Shown here: one piece after another, positions 7,258 through 16,185 of the stretch | How positions within the stretch are numbered: position 1 is the stretch's first letter | How the letters are laid out: each line of letters opens with the position of its first letter | Assembly (NCBI GenBank): GCA_030681515.1 | Contig: JAUXSE010000063.1 | Span: forward strand, 62,001 to 126,000 | DNA: 64,000 bases | DNA from: Geothrix sp. | Lineage (GTDB): Bacteria; Acidobacteriota; Holophagae; Holophagales; Holophagaceae | Direction: 5' to 3' | Made by a program: the position numbers and the translations under genes | Notes under the pieces: model-generated | What the model was told of the DNA's origin: nothing | The model's input: only the letters and a program-made list of their open reading frames with translations | Databases searched by the model: none

Positions 7258-10104
7258 TTACGCATGCTGCTTCAACTTGTCCTTGCCGCCGAACCACTGA
7301 TCCCAGTACACCACCACGGGACTGGCGATGTAGATGGAGGAGTAGGTGCCGGTGATGACGCCGATGACCAGCGGAAAGGCCAGATCCTTGAGGGCCGGGC
7401 CGCCGAAGAGCCAGAGGCAGACGCTGACGAAGAGCACGGAGCAGGAGGTGAGGATCGTCCGGCCCAGGGTCTGGTTGATGGAATCGTTCACCAGCTTGGA
7501 AACCGAGACCCGGCGGTACTCGGGCCGGTGGCTGTTCTCCCGGATGCGGTCGAACACCACGATGGTATCGGCCATGGAATAGCCCATCAGGGTGAGGAAG
7601 CTGGCTACCACCGGGACATTGAACTCGTAGCCGAAGGCCGCGAAGAGGCCCAGGGCCATGAGGATGTCGTGAACCAGGGCCACGATTCCGCCCACGGCAA
7701 AGCTGGCCGTGAACCGGAACATCACGTAGACGAGGATGGCGGCCAGGGCCCAGGCCACGGCGGTGAGCGTCTTGCGCGTCCATTCGCCGGAGATGCTGGG
7801 GGAGAAGCTTTCGTCCTTGAGGATGCCCACGGAACCCAGCCGGTAGCTCTTCTGGACGGCGTCCTTCACGGCCTGGGGAAGCTCCTTCGGCAACTCGCCG
7901 AAATCCTGGTAGAAGCCAGAAGGCAGGCGGTCCCGGCCGGAGATCACCTTTTCCGCGAGGGGCCCATAGGCCGCGGCCAGGGCGGTCTCCTCGTTCGCGA
8001 CACCCAGCGGATTGACCTTGGCCAGAACGTCGGCCAGGGTCTTAGAGCCTTCCAGGTTGAGGGCGGGCAGCGCGCTGTGGTCGGCCTCGGGGTCCATCTG
8101 CTTGAAGATGGCCCGGAGGGCGTTGGCCTGGATGGTGCTGTCCTTCTGGTCGCCGTCCTTCTTGGCCTTCACCTTTACGGCGAAGTCGCGCACCGACTTG
8201 TCGGCGTTCTCGTAGGCCACCACGGTGGTATCGGAATAGCCATGCTTCGCCAGATTGGCGCGGATGATTTCGGGCTCCATGGCGCCGCGGAAGCGCACCG
8301 TCATGTCGTTGCCGCCCACGAACTGCATGCCGAGCTGGATCCGGTTGTTGTGTGTCAGATTCCAGGGGCGGACATACATGATGCAAAGCACGATGATGCC
8401 CCAGGTGATGGCCAGGGCCGTCCCCTTGTACTTCATGAAGTCGAAGGACGCGCCCTTGAAGAAGGTATGGGTGCCCACGGAAAGGGTCTTCGTGCCGGGG
8501 TGGCGCTCCAGGATCCAGTCGTAGATGTAGCGGCTGATGTAGATGCTGGTGAACAGCGAGGCCACGACGCCCACGGTGAGGGTCACGGCGAAGCCCTTCA
8601 CGGGGCCCGTGCCGAAGATGAAGAGCAGCAGCGCCGCGAAGAGCTGGGTCACGTGGCTATCCACGATGGTCCAGAACACGCGGTTGAAGCCCGCGTCAAT
8701 GGCGCCGGGCACGCTCTTGCCCAGTCCCAGTTCCTCCTTGATGCGCTCGAAGATGAGGATGTTGGCGTCCACCGCGATGCCCAGGGTGAGCACGAAGCCC
8801 GCGATGCCCGGAAGGGTCAGGGTGGCCCGGAAGGAACCCAGCAGGCCCATCATCACGATCACGTTCACCGTGAGGGCGACGATCGCGTTCACGCCGGACC
8901 AGCGGTAGAAGAACACCATGAAGCCGATGATGACGGCGAAGCCGAGGACGGCGGCGCGCACGCCGGCATGGATGGAATCACGGCCCAGGCCGGGTCCCAC
9001 CACGCGCTCTTCCAGGAACTTCATGGGCGCGCGCAGGGCGCCGCTGCGGAGCTGGCTGGCGAGGTCGTCGGCTTCCTGGGCGCTGAAGCCGCCGGTGATC
9101 CTCACCGCGCCGCCGATGATCTTTTCCTTGGTGCTGAGCTCCGTGATGATCTTGCGGTCCAGCACGACGGCGATGAGACGGTTCTCCTCGGAGGCGATGC
9201 CGGTGAGGCGGGCGAAGTCGTCGTCCCCCTTCTTGTTGAGGGTGAAGTTCACCTCGTTGGCTTCGGTCTGGGAATTGGAGGCCCGGTGCGAATCAATGAT
9301 GTCGGCGCCGTCCAGGGACACGCGACTTTCCAGCAGCACCCACTTGCCGATCTTCTCCTCGCCGGGCTTGGTCTTCACCACGGGCTGGCCCGTGCGCTTC
9401 GCCTGCCGCTCGCTTTCGATCTCGGGGAAGAGTTCGAATTCCGGGGGAATCGCCCCCTTGAAGAAGGCCAGCGCCTCCTCCTTGCTGGTGAAGTAGACCT
9501 GCGGCGCCTTCGCCACCAGGCGCTGTTCAAGGTGGCCGGGGGTGGCCAGGAGCTTCTTGATGCGCTCGCGGTCGCCCTCCTCGATGCCGGGGATCTCGAC
9601 CACGATGCGGTTGCCTTCGGCGCCGCTGGCGGTGATCTCCGGCTCGAGCACATTGGCCGGATCTATGTCGCGGATGCGCTTCTCGATCACTTCAAGGGCG
9701 CGCTTGTTGGCATCGTCCTTCAGGCCCTTCTGGAACTCGGCCTTCTGGGTCAGCCGGAAGCCATCGCCCTCCGCGGCGAGGACATAGCCGGAGAAGAAGT
9801 CCTTGGCGACCTTCTCCACCGTGGCCTTCTGTTCGGCGCCCACGCCCTCCACCCGCAGGGCATCCCCCTCCACGCGCACGGTGGCGCCCGGCAGGCCCTT
9901 CTCTTTGAGCCGGGCCGTGAGACGGTCCTTGCTGTCGCGCAGGTCGGCGACCAGGGCCTCCTGGCCCTGGACCTCCAGCTCGAAGTGGACGCCGCCCCGG
10001 AGGTCAAGCCCCAGCTTCACCTTGGAGAGGGGCGTGAAGAAGTAGCCACAGCCGATCAGCACGGCCAGGACGATGGCAAGGCGCCAGAGGCTCCGTTTGC
10101 TCAC
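7258..10104 (-). CDS. secDF: Protein translocase subunit SecDF (SecD and SecF fused)
   Basis: 948 residues from a GTG at 10104 with AAGGAG upstream; an in-frame ATG 33 bases earlier lacks a site. Residue 31 starts LGLDLRGGVHFELEV, the SecD D1 signature. A large periplasmic P1 domain, six helices with the SecD permease motifs (GFVLTLGIAVDANILIFERI), and then a complete SecF half (QLGMQFVGGNDMTVRF, LTLMGYSMADTIVVFDRIRE) follow. The fused protein gives the 12-helix proton-driven motor that pulls exported proteins out of SecYEG. It is third in a tgt-yajC-secDF operon, a common order. The fusion is as in Bacillus SecDF rather than the separate E. coli genes. Confidence 0.96.
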   Translation of the reverse strand: MSKRSLWRLAIVLAVLIGCGYFFTPLSKVKLGLDLRGGVHFELEVQGQEALVADLRDSKDRLTARLKEKGLPGATVRVEGDALRVEGVGAEQKATVEKVAKDFFSGYVLAAEGDGFRLTQKAEFQKGLKDDANKRALEVIEKRIRDIDPANVLEPEITASGAEGNRIVVEIPGIEEGDRERIKKLLATPGHLEQRLVAKAPQVYFTSKEEALAFFKGAIPPEFELFPEIESERQAKRTGQPVVKTKPGEEKIGKWVLLESRVSLDGADIIDSHRASNSQTEANEVNFTLNKKGDDDFARLTGIASEENRLIAVVLDRKIITELSTKEKIIGGAVRITGGFSAQEADDLASQLRSGALRAPMKFLEERVVGPGLGRDSIHAGVRAAVLGFAVIIGFMVFFYRWSGVNAIVALTVNVIVMMGLLGSFRATLTLPGIAGFVLTLGIAVDANILIFERIKEELGLGKSVPGAIDAGFNRVFWTIVDSHVTQLFAALLLFIFGTGPVKGFAVTLTVGVVASLFTSIYISRYIYDWILERHPGTKTLSVGTHTFFKGASFDFMKYKGTALAITWGIIVLCIMYVRPWNLTHNNRIQLGMQFVGGNDMTVRFRGAMEPEIIRANLAKHGYSDTTVVAYENADKSVRDFAVKVKAKKDGDQKDSTIQANALRAIFKQMDPEADHSALPALNLEGSKTLADVLAKVNPLGVANEETALAAAYGPLAEKVISGRDRLPSGFYQDFGELPKELPQAVKDAVQKSYRLGSVGILKDESFSPSISGEWTRKTLTAVAWALAAILVYVMFRFTASFAVGGIVALVHDILMALGLFAAFGYEFNVPVVASFLTLMGYSMADTIVVFDRIRENSHRPEYRRVSVSKLVNDSINQTLGRTILTSCSVLFVSVCLWLFGGPALKDLAFPLVIGVITGTYSSIYIASPVVVYWDQWFGGKDKLKQHA

Positions 10105-10176
10105 GGGGCGCTCCTTACAGGAAGCGGGACGGCCCAACTGTCGAGCATTGGTTCCGGCCCGGAAGGATTGGGAAGA

Positions 10177-10491
10177 TCAGTTCTGCTTGGTTTCCGCTTC
10201 GGAGGCCAGGGAGGCCACGGCCGCGCGCCGGGCCTTGACCACGGAGCCGCCGAGCTTCAGCCAGATGTGCTTGTCATCCACGCGGTCAATGGTGGCGTAG
10301 AGACCGGAGGCCAGCACGACCTCGTCGCCGGCCTTCAGCTTGGAAAGGCGGGCTTCCATTTCCTTCCGGGCCTTGCTCTGGGGCCGGATGAGGAGGAAGT
10401 AGAACATCAGGGCCATGCCGCCGATGAACACGAACTGGATCCAGGCCGGACCGCCACTGGCTGCGGGCTGCTGAAGAAGGGCGTACATCAT
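10177..10491 (-). CDS. yajC: Preprotein translocase accessory subunit YajC
   Basis: 104 residues with one membrane helix (WIQFVFIGGMALMFYFLLIRP) followed by the family motif RPQSKARKEMEARLSKLKAG, GDEVVLASG and a small basic C-terminal domain. YajC binds SecDF in the inner membrane. Two ATGs are adjacent at 10491 and 10488. The tgt stop directly abuts the first, so the pair is translationally coupled, and secDF follows 72 bases later. Confidence 0.95.
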   Translation of the reverse strand: MMYALLQQPAASGGPAWIQFVFIGGMALMFYFLLIRPQSKARKEMEARLSKLKAGDEVVLASGLYATIDRVDDKHIWLKLGGSVVKARRAAVASLASEAETKQN

Positions 10492-11640
10492 TCAAGGCTC
10501 CTCGGTCATCCATCCAGCGCGCGCGGACTGGGCGAAGGCCGGAAACCGATTTTCCAGCAGAGCCTGCCGCGCGGCGCGGGTGAGTCCCACAGTGTAGCTC
10601 AGGTTGTGGATCGTGTTCAGCGTGAAGCCCAGCAGCTCCCCGCAGCGGAACAGGTGGTGCAGGTAGGCCCGGGAGAAGGTGCGGCAGGTGTAGCAGGCGC
10701 AATCCGGGTCCAGGGCCCGGTCCACCTCCCGGTGCCGGGCGTTCTTGAGGTTGAGCCTGCCCCGGCTGGTGAGGATGCGCCCATGGCGGGCCTCCCGGCT
10801 GGGCAGGACGCAGTCGAAGAGGTCCACCCCGTGCTCGATGCCGAAGATCAGATCCTCCGGCGTACCCACGCCCATCAGGTAGCGGGGACGGTCCGCGGGC
10901 AGCTCCTTCACGAACTCGGCCAGCACGGCATTCATCTCCTCCTTGGGCTCGCCCACGCTGAGGCCGCCCACGGCGAAGCCCTGGAACGGGGTCTTCGCGT
11001 CCAGTTCCAGGGCTTCGGCCAGGTGGCGCCGCCGCAGATCCAGGTGGGTACCCCCCTGATTGATGGCAAAGAGCCCCTGGTGGGGCTGAAGGGGCACGGC
11101 CCGGCTGCGGGCCAGCCAGCGGGTGGTGCGGGCCATGCTGGCTTCGAGCTTGGCGCGTTCCATCCGGCCCGGCGGGCACTCGTCCAGGGCCATGCAGATG
11201 TCCGCGCCCAGGTTCCGCTGGATCTCCAGGCTGCGCTCGGGCGACAGGAACTGCGGGCTGCCGTCCACATGGCTCTGGAAGGTGACGCCTTCCTCCGTCA
11301 TCTTCCGGATGGAAGCCATCGAGAAGACCTGAAACCCCCCTGAATCCGTGAGGATGGGGCCTCCCCATCCCATGAACCGGTGGAGCCCCCCCAGGCGGGC
11401 CACCAATTCATCCCCCGGTCGAAGACCCAGGTGATAGGTGTTGCCGAGGATCACCTGGGGGCCGATCTCCTGGAGCTGGGCCGGGGACACGCCCTTCACC
11501 GTGCCCTGGGTGCCCACGGGCATGAAGGCCGGCGTCAGGACCTCGCCATGGCCGGTGCGGAACCGCCCGGCTCGCGTCCGGGCGGCGGGATCCCCCACCT
11601 CGTCCTGGTAGAAAAAATCGGGAGTTGTGATTTGTGACAT
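10492..11640 (-). CDS. tgt: Queuine tRNA-ribosyltransferase (tRNA-guanine transglycosylase)
   Basis: 382 residues, the usual bacterial TGT length. It exchanges G34 of GUN-anticodon tRNAs for preQ1 in queuosine synthesis. The general acid/base D99 is in ILTDSGGFQVFSM and the nucleophile D276 in LFDCVLPSREARHG. The zinc site is C314, C316, C319 and H345 (CACYTC...NTIHN). It is the first gene of the tgt-yajC-secDF operon. A hairpin with a U-tract lies ~80 bases upstream. Confidence 0.97.
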   Translation of the reverse strand: MSQITTPDFFYQDEVGDPAARTRAGRFRTGHGEVLTPAFMPVGTQGTVKGVSPAQLQEIGPQVILGNTYHLGLRPGDELVARLGGLHRFMGWGGPILTDSGGFQVFSMASIRKMTEEGVTFQSHVDGSPQFLSPERSLEIQRNLGADICMALDECPPGRMERAKLEASMARTTRWLARSRAVPLQPHQGLFAINQGGTHLDLRRRHLAEALELDAKTPFQGFAVGGLSVGEPKEEMNAVLAEFVKELPADRPRYLMGVGTPEDLIFGIEHGVDLFDCVLPSREARHGRILTSRGRLNLKNARHREVDRALDPDCACYTCRTFSRAYLHHLFRCGELLGFTLNTIHNLSYTVGLTRAARQALLENRFPAFAQSARAGWMTEEP

Positions 11641-11717
11641 GACGAGGACCTGACTTTCTTAACAAAAATTAACAATCTCACCCTTTTGCCCGCTTGATGG
11701 ATGTTTCGGTAATCATG

Positions 11718-11738
11718 AAAAAACCGGGAGATCTCCCG
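11718..11738 (-). terminator. Hairpin plus U-tract upstream of tgt (attenuator or terminator)
   Basis: The 14-bp perfect palindrome CGGGAGATCTCCCG (11725-11738) is followed on the minus strand by T6 (complement of 11718-11723), the shape of an intrinsic terminator. Nothing on the minus strand lies upstream that needs ending, because the tonB operon is divergent. It may instead regulate entry of transcripts into tgt. A perfect palindrome leaves few loop bases, so it could equally be a protein-binding dyad. Confidence 0.4.
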
Positions 11739-11901
11739 TTCATGGGGGATCGCGCCCGGTTTCAAGGCTTGACCAACCGCCGTCCCTTTGCCATCTTAGC
11801 CGTTGGGCTCGCCCCAGTTCTTTACCCCATCGTTGTGGCCGAACCGGTGTTCCCGCTGGTTCGGCTCGCTGTTTTTTCCCCCTGGATTTCAAGGGAGCCG
11901 C

Positions 11902-12690
11902 ATGAGCAAAGATCCCCAGAAACCCGTTCCCGCCAAGCCGGCCGCTCCTGTGGAGACGCTGGAGGATGCTGTCTACAAATCCTCCCTCGTCGCCGGGAAC
12001 GATGCCATCAAGCGGGGCAACCCATGGGTCACCATCCCGACGACGATGGCCATGTATGTGCTGTTCGGAGTGGTCGCCTTCCAGCTGGCGAAGCAGTCGG
12101 AGGTGGTCAAGGAGAAGCTGAAGACCGTTGGCATTGACCTGTCGGAACAGGCTGATATCGCGCCGCCGCCTCCGCCTCCGCCGCCTCCGCCTCCGCCGCC
12201 CCCCCCGCCCCCGCCGATGGCCGCGACCACCTCCAAGGTGGACACGACTCCCATTGACCCGCGGCAGGAAGTGGTGCCTGAGCAGGCTCCGAAAGAGCTG
12301 CCGAAGCAGGATCATTCCCTCGGCGGCGTCCCGGGCGGTGTCCCCGGCGGCGTCCCCGGCGGCGTCATCGGCGGCGTGGTCGGCGGCGTGGTCGGCGGCA
12401 CCGGCAGGGTGGTGGACTTCGACTTCAGCCAGATCAAGGTGAAGTACCAGCCCCCCGCGCCCCCCTACCCGCCCCTCGCCAAGATCGCCAAGATCCAGGG
12501 CACCGTCGTGGTGGAGATCGTCGTCGGTCCCGACGGCGTGCCCACTTCCGCGAGCGCCAAGGAAGGCCCGCCCCAGCTGCGCGCCTCGGCCGAAGAGTTC
12601 GCCATGCGATGGAGGTTCGAGCCCGCCATGCTGAACGGCGCCCCGCAGCACGCGCGATTCAAACTGACGATGCCCTACCGACTCCGCTAG
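11902..12690 (+). CDS. tonB: TonB-type energy transducer
   Basis: 262 residues; the start at 11902 is preceded by AAGGGAG. One N-terminal helix (TIPTTMAMYVLFGVVAFQLA, ~47-66) anchors it, a run of about 20 prolines (~89-108) and a Gly-Val-Pro repeat (GGVPGGVPGGVPGGV, ~144-170) span the periplasm, and the C-terminal TonB fold (PPYPPLAKIAKIQGTVVVEI to the end) contacts outer-membrane receptors. It transmits the ExbB/ExbD proton-driven motion. It heads the exbB-exbD-exbD operon. The helix is ~45 residues in, deeper than in E. coli TonB, so a ~45-residue cytoplasmic tail is predicted. Confidence 0.93.
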   Translation: MSKDPQKPVPAKPAAPVETLEDAVYKSSLVAGNDAIKRGNPWVTIPTTMAMYVLFGVVAFQLAKQSEVVKEKLKTVGIDLSEQADIAPPPPPPPPPPPPPPPPPPMAATTSKVDTTPIDPRQEVVPEQAPKELPKQDHSLGGVPGGVPGGVPGGVIGGVVGGVVGGTGRVVDFDFSQIKVKYQPPAPPYPPLAKIAKIQGTVVVEIVVGPDGVPTSASAKEGPPQLRASAEEFAMRWRFEPAMLNGAPQHARFKLTMPYRLR

Positions 12691-12740
12691 TCCCCACCAC
12701 TTCCCCCGTCGTCCACCTCTTCCTCCCATAAGGAAATCTC

Positions 12741-13469
12741 ATGAACCTGCTTTCCTCCCCCCTGATGCTCGCCCTTGCCGAAGGCGGCACCGACGGCTTC
12801 TCCGCCGCCGAGATCTGGCATGCCGCCACTGCCTTCAACAAGGGCATCATCATCCTTCTCTTCATCCTCCTGGCCTACCAGATCTACGTGGCCGTGGAGC
12901 GCTTCGTCACCTACGCCCAGAGCAAGCAGGCTTCCGACAAGTTCCTCAAGCTCTTCATGGACACCCTCCGCCGCGGCGATTTCGAGGCCGCCAAGCGCGC
13001 CGCCACCACCCACAACAAGAGCCACATCGCCCTCGTGCTGAAGCACGGCCTGGACATCTACCAGTACGAGAAGCAGCTCAAGACCATGAACCCCAACCAT
13101 GACGCCATCATGCCCGTCGAGCGCGCCATCCAGCGCGGCACCGCCGAGGTCGTCGAGCTCCTCAAGAAGGGCATGAGCGGCCTGGCCACCATCGGCGCCC
13201 TCGCCCCCTTCATCGGCCTGCTGGGCACCGTGGTCGGCATCATCAAGGTCTTCTCCGATCTGAAGACCAAGGGCGCCGGCGATATCAACGCGCTGGCCGG
13301 GGCCATCGGCGAGGCGCTCGCCGCCACCGCCCTCGGCCTGATCGTCGCCATCCCCGCCGTGTGGTTCTACAACCTGCTGACCAACAAGCAGGACGTGGTC
13401 GTCACCAACATCAACAACGCGGCCTCCCAGATGATTGACGAGTTCATCCGCCGCGAAAGCCAGGGCTAA
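12741..13469 (+). CDS. exbB: MotA/TolQ/ExbB proton channel family protein
   Basis: 242 residues with AAGGAA before the ATG. Helix 1 is ~33-50 (GIIILLFILLAYQIYVAVE); the family core GLATIGALAPFIGLLGTVVGI (~150-172) and ALAATALGLIVAIPAVWFYN (~195-215) are present. With two ExbD proteins it forms the inner-membrane proton channel that powers TonB. TolQ is the alternative, but a TonB gene directly upstream and no TolA/TolB favour ExbB. It lies 50 bases after tonB. Confidence 0.94.
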   Translation: MNLLSSPLMLALAEGGTDGFSAAEIWHAATAFNKGIIILLFILLAYQIYVAVERFVTYAQSKQASDKFLKLFMDTLRRGDFEAAKRAATTHNKSHIALVLKHGLDIYQYEKQLKTMNPNHDAIMPVERAIQRGTAEVVELLKKGMSGLATIGALAPFIGLLGTVVGIIKVFSDLKTKGAGDINALAGAIGEALAATALGLIVAIPAVWFYNLLTNKQDVVVTNINNAASQMIDEFIRRESQG

Positions 13470-13526
13470 GACTTCCACCCCCGCCCGGGGGCGCGAGCTC
13501 CCGGGCGATTTTCTGAGGAGAACACC

Positions 13527-14030
13527 ATGGATGCAGGTGGTTCCAAGGGTGGAATGAAGTCCGACATCAACGTCACGCCGCTGGTGGACATCGTGCTGGT
13601 GCTGCTGATCGTCTTCATCGTGATCACGCCCGCGGTGAACAACGCAGTGAAGCTGCCGCTGGCCAAGCACGCCCCGAAGGTGGAGCAGCAGCAGGATGGC
13701 AGTCAGAAGTACCTGACCCTCATGCTGACCTCCAAGCGCAGTCCCACGACCGGCGAAGTGACCGGCCCCGGCGCCGTGCTCATTGACGACAAGGACGCGA
13801 AGGACGAGCGCTTCTTCATCAACGATGAGGGCCAGCGCCAGAAGCTGGAGGACTACATCAACAAGAACGTCTCCCAGCTGAACGACAAGCGGGTGTTCGT
13901 CAAGGCCGATGCCGACCTGCCCTTCAAGTACATCAATGATCTATTCCAGGTCTGCCGGAAGGGTGGCGCGGACGAGGCGTCCATCGTCACCAGCGAGGAC
14001 AAGAGCGAGAAGAAGGAAGGGGGTAACTGA
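13527..14030 (+). CDS. exbD: ExbD/TolR family biopolymer transport protein, first copy
   Basis: 167 residues with TGAGGAGAACACC before the ATG. The start KSDINVTPLVDIVLVLLIVF holds the membrane helix with the proton-carrying aspartate (D in PLVDIVLV). The periplasmic part is longer than in the second copy, with an insert (~55-95, TSKRSPTTGEVTGPG) before the KYINDLFQVCRKGGADEASIVTS domain. It works with ExbB. Its stop overlaps the next ATG by one base. Confidence 0.94.
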   Translation: MDAGGSKGGMKSDINVTPLVDIVLVLLIVFIVITPAVNNAVKLPLAKHAPKVEQQQDGSQKYLTLMLTSKRSPTTGEVTGPGAVLIDDKDAKDERFFINDEGQRQKLEDYINKNVSQLNDKRVFVKADADLPFKYINDLFQVCRKGGADEASIVTSEDKSEKKEGGN

Positions 14031-14524
14031 TGGATGCCGGCGCGCCCAGGGGCAAACAGAAATCCGATATCAACGTCACCCCGCTGATTGACATCGTGCT
14101 GGTGCTGCTCATCGTCTTCATCGTGATGGTGCCCGGCCTCAGCAAGGCCATGAAGGTGGTGGTGCCTCAAGTCGTCGTCCAGACGAAAGTGACCCCTCCC
14201 GATCCGAACAACATCCTGATCCAGGTGGACCAGGACGGGACGATGACGCTTCAGCAGGACAAGATTGATGTGGAAGGACTCAAGGCCAAGCTGCCCGATG
14301 CCGTGATGCTGCAGCCCCTCAACTACCGGAAGGTCTTCCTGAAGGTGGATGAGGACGTGAAGTTCCAGGCCATGGTGGACGTGCTCGACGCCATCCGCGT
14401 CTCCTCGGAGACGGCCAAGAAAAAATCCCTGGAGCAGCTCGACAAGTTCCAGGGCCAGAACGGCGGCGATGTGAAAGTGGCCGTTGCCCTGAAGCGCCGC
14501 ATCGTGGCGGTACCCGTCACCTAG
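14030..14524 (+). CDS. exbD: ExbD/TolR family biopolymer transport protein, second copy
   Basis: 164 residues, starting within the TGATG junction with the first exbD. KSDINVTPLIDIVLVLLIVF is almost identical to the first copy across the helix, including the key Asp. The periplasmic domains differ, so this is probably an ancient duplication with divergence. Two ExbDs may form the heterodimer inside one ExbB pentamer. The C-terminus is basic (ALKRRIVAVPVT). A terminator hairpin follows 26 bases later. Confidence 0.94.
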   Translation: MDAGAPRGKQKSDINVTPLIDIVLVLLIVFIVMVPGLSKAMKVVVPQVVVQTKVTPPDPNNILIQVDQDGTMTLQQDKIDVEGLKAKLPDAVMLQPLNYRKVFLKVDEDVKFQAMVDVLDAIRVSSETAKKKSLEQLDKFQGQNGGDVKVAVALKRRIVAVPVT

Positions 14525-14550
14525 ACGCACGCTTCCCGACGGCATGAGAA

Positions 14551-14574
14551 GAAGGGCCCCGAACGGGGCCCTTC
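14551..14574. terminator. Hairpin terminator between convergent exbD and DUF512 genes
   Basis: A perfect 10-bp stem (14551-14560 with 14565-14574, loop GAAC) sits between the two convergent stops. It has no real T-tract on either side, so its strength as an intrinsic terminator is uncertain. Confidence 0.6.
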
Positions 14575-14612
14575 CCGTTGACTCCGGGCGAAGCCCGGAG
14601 CAGGAGGTGCCC

Positions 14613-16109
14613 CTAAGGGTTGTACGCCCCCTGGGGCAGGTTCAGTCCCGCGGTATGGAAGGCGGACGTCAGCGCCCCGCCCCTGAAGGCGCCGCGATCC
14701 GCGGCCTCCAGATGATCCAGCAGGTGGGACAGGTTCGCCCCGCTGGGCACCGTGGGCACGCCCAGGTCCGTGGCCAACTGCGTCAGGGTGAGGTCATCCA
14801 GAAAGGTGCCTTCCTCGCGAACCACGACTCCCCGCAGCGTGTACTGATCCGTGGGCCCCGTATGCGTGCGCAGGCTGGCGGATGGCACCACCACGGCATC
14901 CACCCAGTGGGCCTGGCCGCCCCGCTCCTTTTGCCTGGCATGGGCGTCCCGGTCCGCGTGGGCCGCGTATTTCAGATCCTCGCCGCAGAGCAGGCCGGCC
15001 ACGGTGACGGTCTCGCCGAAGCTGAAGTTCTTCGCCGCCGCCACGCGCAGGTGGCTCCCCACGGCCCGGTTCAGCTCCGCGGCCACGCGGCTCAGGGTCG
15101 GGGCGAAGCTGGGCCCGGTCAGCAGCAGGACCCGGCGCCCCGCAAAGCCCTTGGCGCGGGGGCTCTTGAGGAAGCGGCGGCTGTGCTCCAGGAACCGGCG
15201 CACCAGGCCCACGCCGTTCTCCAGCTGGGCCCAGGACCGCGAATAGAAGGCCCGGCCCGGCACCTCGATGCCCGCCCGGGTGAACCATTCGTCCGCCAGC
15301 AGCAGCCAGGGTTCGCCATCGTTGGCCTTGGCGTATTTTCGGACCTCCGGTGCCCAGCGCGCCACCCAATCCCGGGCGAAGGCCGGATCCACATCCTGCA
15401 CCATAGGCAGGTTTTCGCGGTGGGCCGTAAGCCCCACCGGCACGCAGGACAGGCTCAGCACGCTGCCCCGCCCTTCCCTGTGGCGGGCCCAGAGGTCTTC
15501 GAGCGTCCGCTGCCAGATGGCCCCGTCATTGAGCCCCGGCGCCACCACCGCCTGGGTGTGGACATCAATGCCCCCCGCCAGCAGCCGGTCAATCTTGCGG
15601 AGGATGTCGCCTTCCCGGGGATTGCCCACCACCCGGATGCGGGCCTCGGGCTCCGTGGCGTGGACCGAGACATGGATGGGGCTCAGCCGCTCGCGCACGA
15701 TGCGGTCCAGTTCGGCATCGTCGCTGCTGGAAAGCGTCGTGAAGTGGCCGTAGAGGAAGGAGAGGCGGATATCCTCGTCCTTCAGGTAGAGCGATTTGCG
15801 GAAGCCCTTGGGCATCTGGTGGACGAAGCAGAAGACGCAGTTCTGCTTGCAGACCTTCACCTCGTCCTGGGCCAGGTCCACCCCGATGCCCTCGCCCCCG
15901 TTCTCCACAGAGGCCATGAAGGTGCTGCCGTCCGGCCGCATTACCAATAGCTCCGCCTCGTCCTCCCGCGTGATGAGGAACTGATAGTTCAGCTGATCCA
16001 GCACCGCCTCGCCGTGGATCTCCAGCAGCGTATCGCCGGGACGGATCCCCGCCTCCTCGGCTAGGCTGCCGGGTTCTACGGTGATGATCTGTACGCCTTT
16101 CTGGGCCAA
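14613..16109 (-). CDS. DUF512-family radical SAM protein with N-terminal PDZ domain
   Basis: 498 residues from a TTG at 16109 with GGAG upstream; an in-frame ATG at 16157 would add 16 residues unlike the family. A PDZ-like start (GVQIITVEPGSLAEEAGIRPGDTLLEI) is followed by the radical SAM cluster C87-x3-C91-x2-C94 (CKQNCVFC), the FVHQMPKGFRKSLY loop and the DUF512 C-terminal region (LLTGPSFAPTLSRV, AAKNFSFGETVTVAGLL). The family is widespread, often in anaerobes. Its reaction is not established. No functional partner is adjacent. Confidence 0.9.
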   Translation of the reverse strand: MAQKGVQIITVEPGSLAEEAGIRPGDTLLEIHGEAVLDQLNYQFLITREDEAELLVMRPDGSTFMASVENGGEGIGVDLAQDEVKVCKQNCVFCFVHQMPKGFRKSLYLKDEDIRLSFLYGHFTTLSSSDDAELDRIVRERLSPIHVSVHATEPEARIRVVGNPREGDILRKIDRLLAGGIDVHTQAVVAPGLNDGAIWQRTLEDLWARHREGRGSVLSLSCVPVGLTAHRENLPMVQDVDPAFARDWVARWAPEVRKYAKANDGEPWLLLADEWFTRAGIEVPGRAFYSRSWAQLENGVGLVRRFLEHSRRFLKSPRAKGFAGRRVLLLTGPSFAPTLSRVAAELNRAVGSHLRVAAAKNFSFGETVTVAGLLCGEDLKYAAHADRDAHARQKERGGQAHWVDAVVVPSASLRTHTGPTDQYTLRGVVVREEGTFLDDLTLTQLATDLGVPTVPSGANLSHLLDHLEAADRGAFRGGALTSAFHTAGLNLPQGAYNP

Positions 16110-16185
16110 GGGGACGCTCCATGCGCAGAATCCTCTGGCGAGGATTCTGAGATTCATTGTCGCACTTAGGAGGAAGAATCGCCTC

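Noticed and set aside
7264-11343. Very long plus-strand frame (1359 residues) opposite secDF/yajC/tgt
   Set aside because: Mirror of well-recognised genes; high G/C removes stops.
12160-12390. CCG/GGC runs in tonB as a separate microsatellite
   Set aside because: They lie inside an intact reading frame and encode the Pro and Gly-Val spacer.
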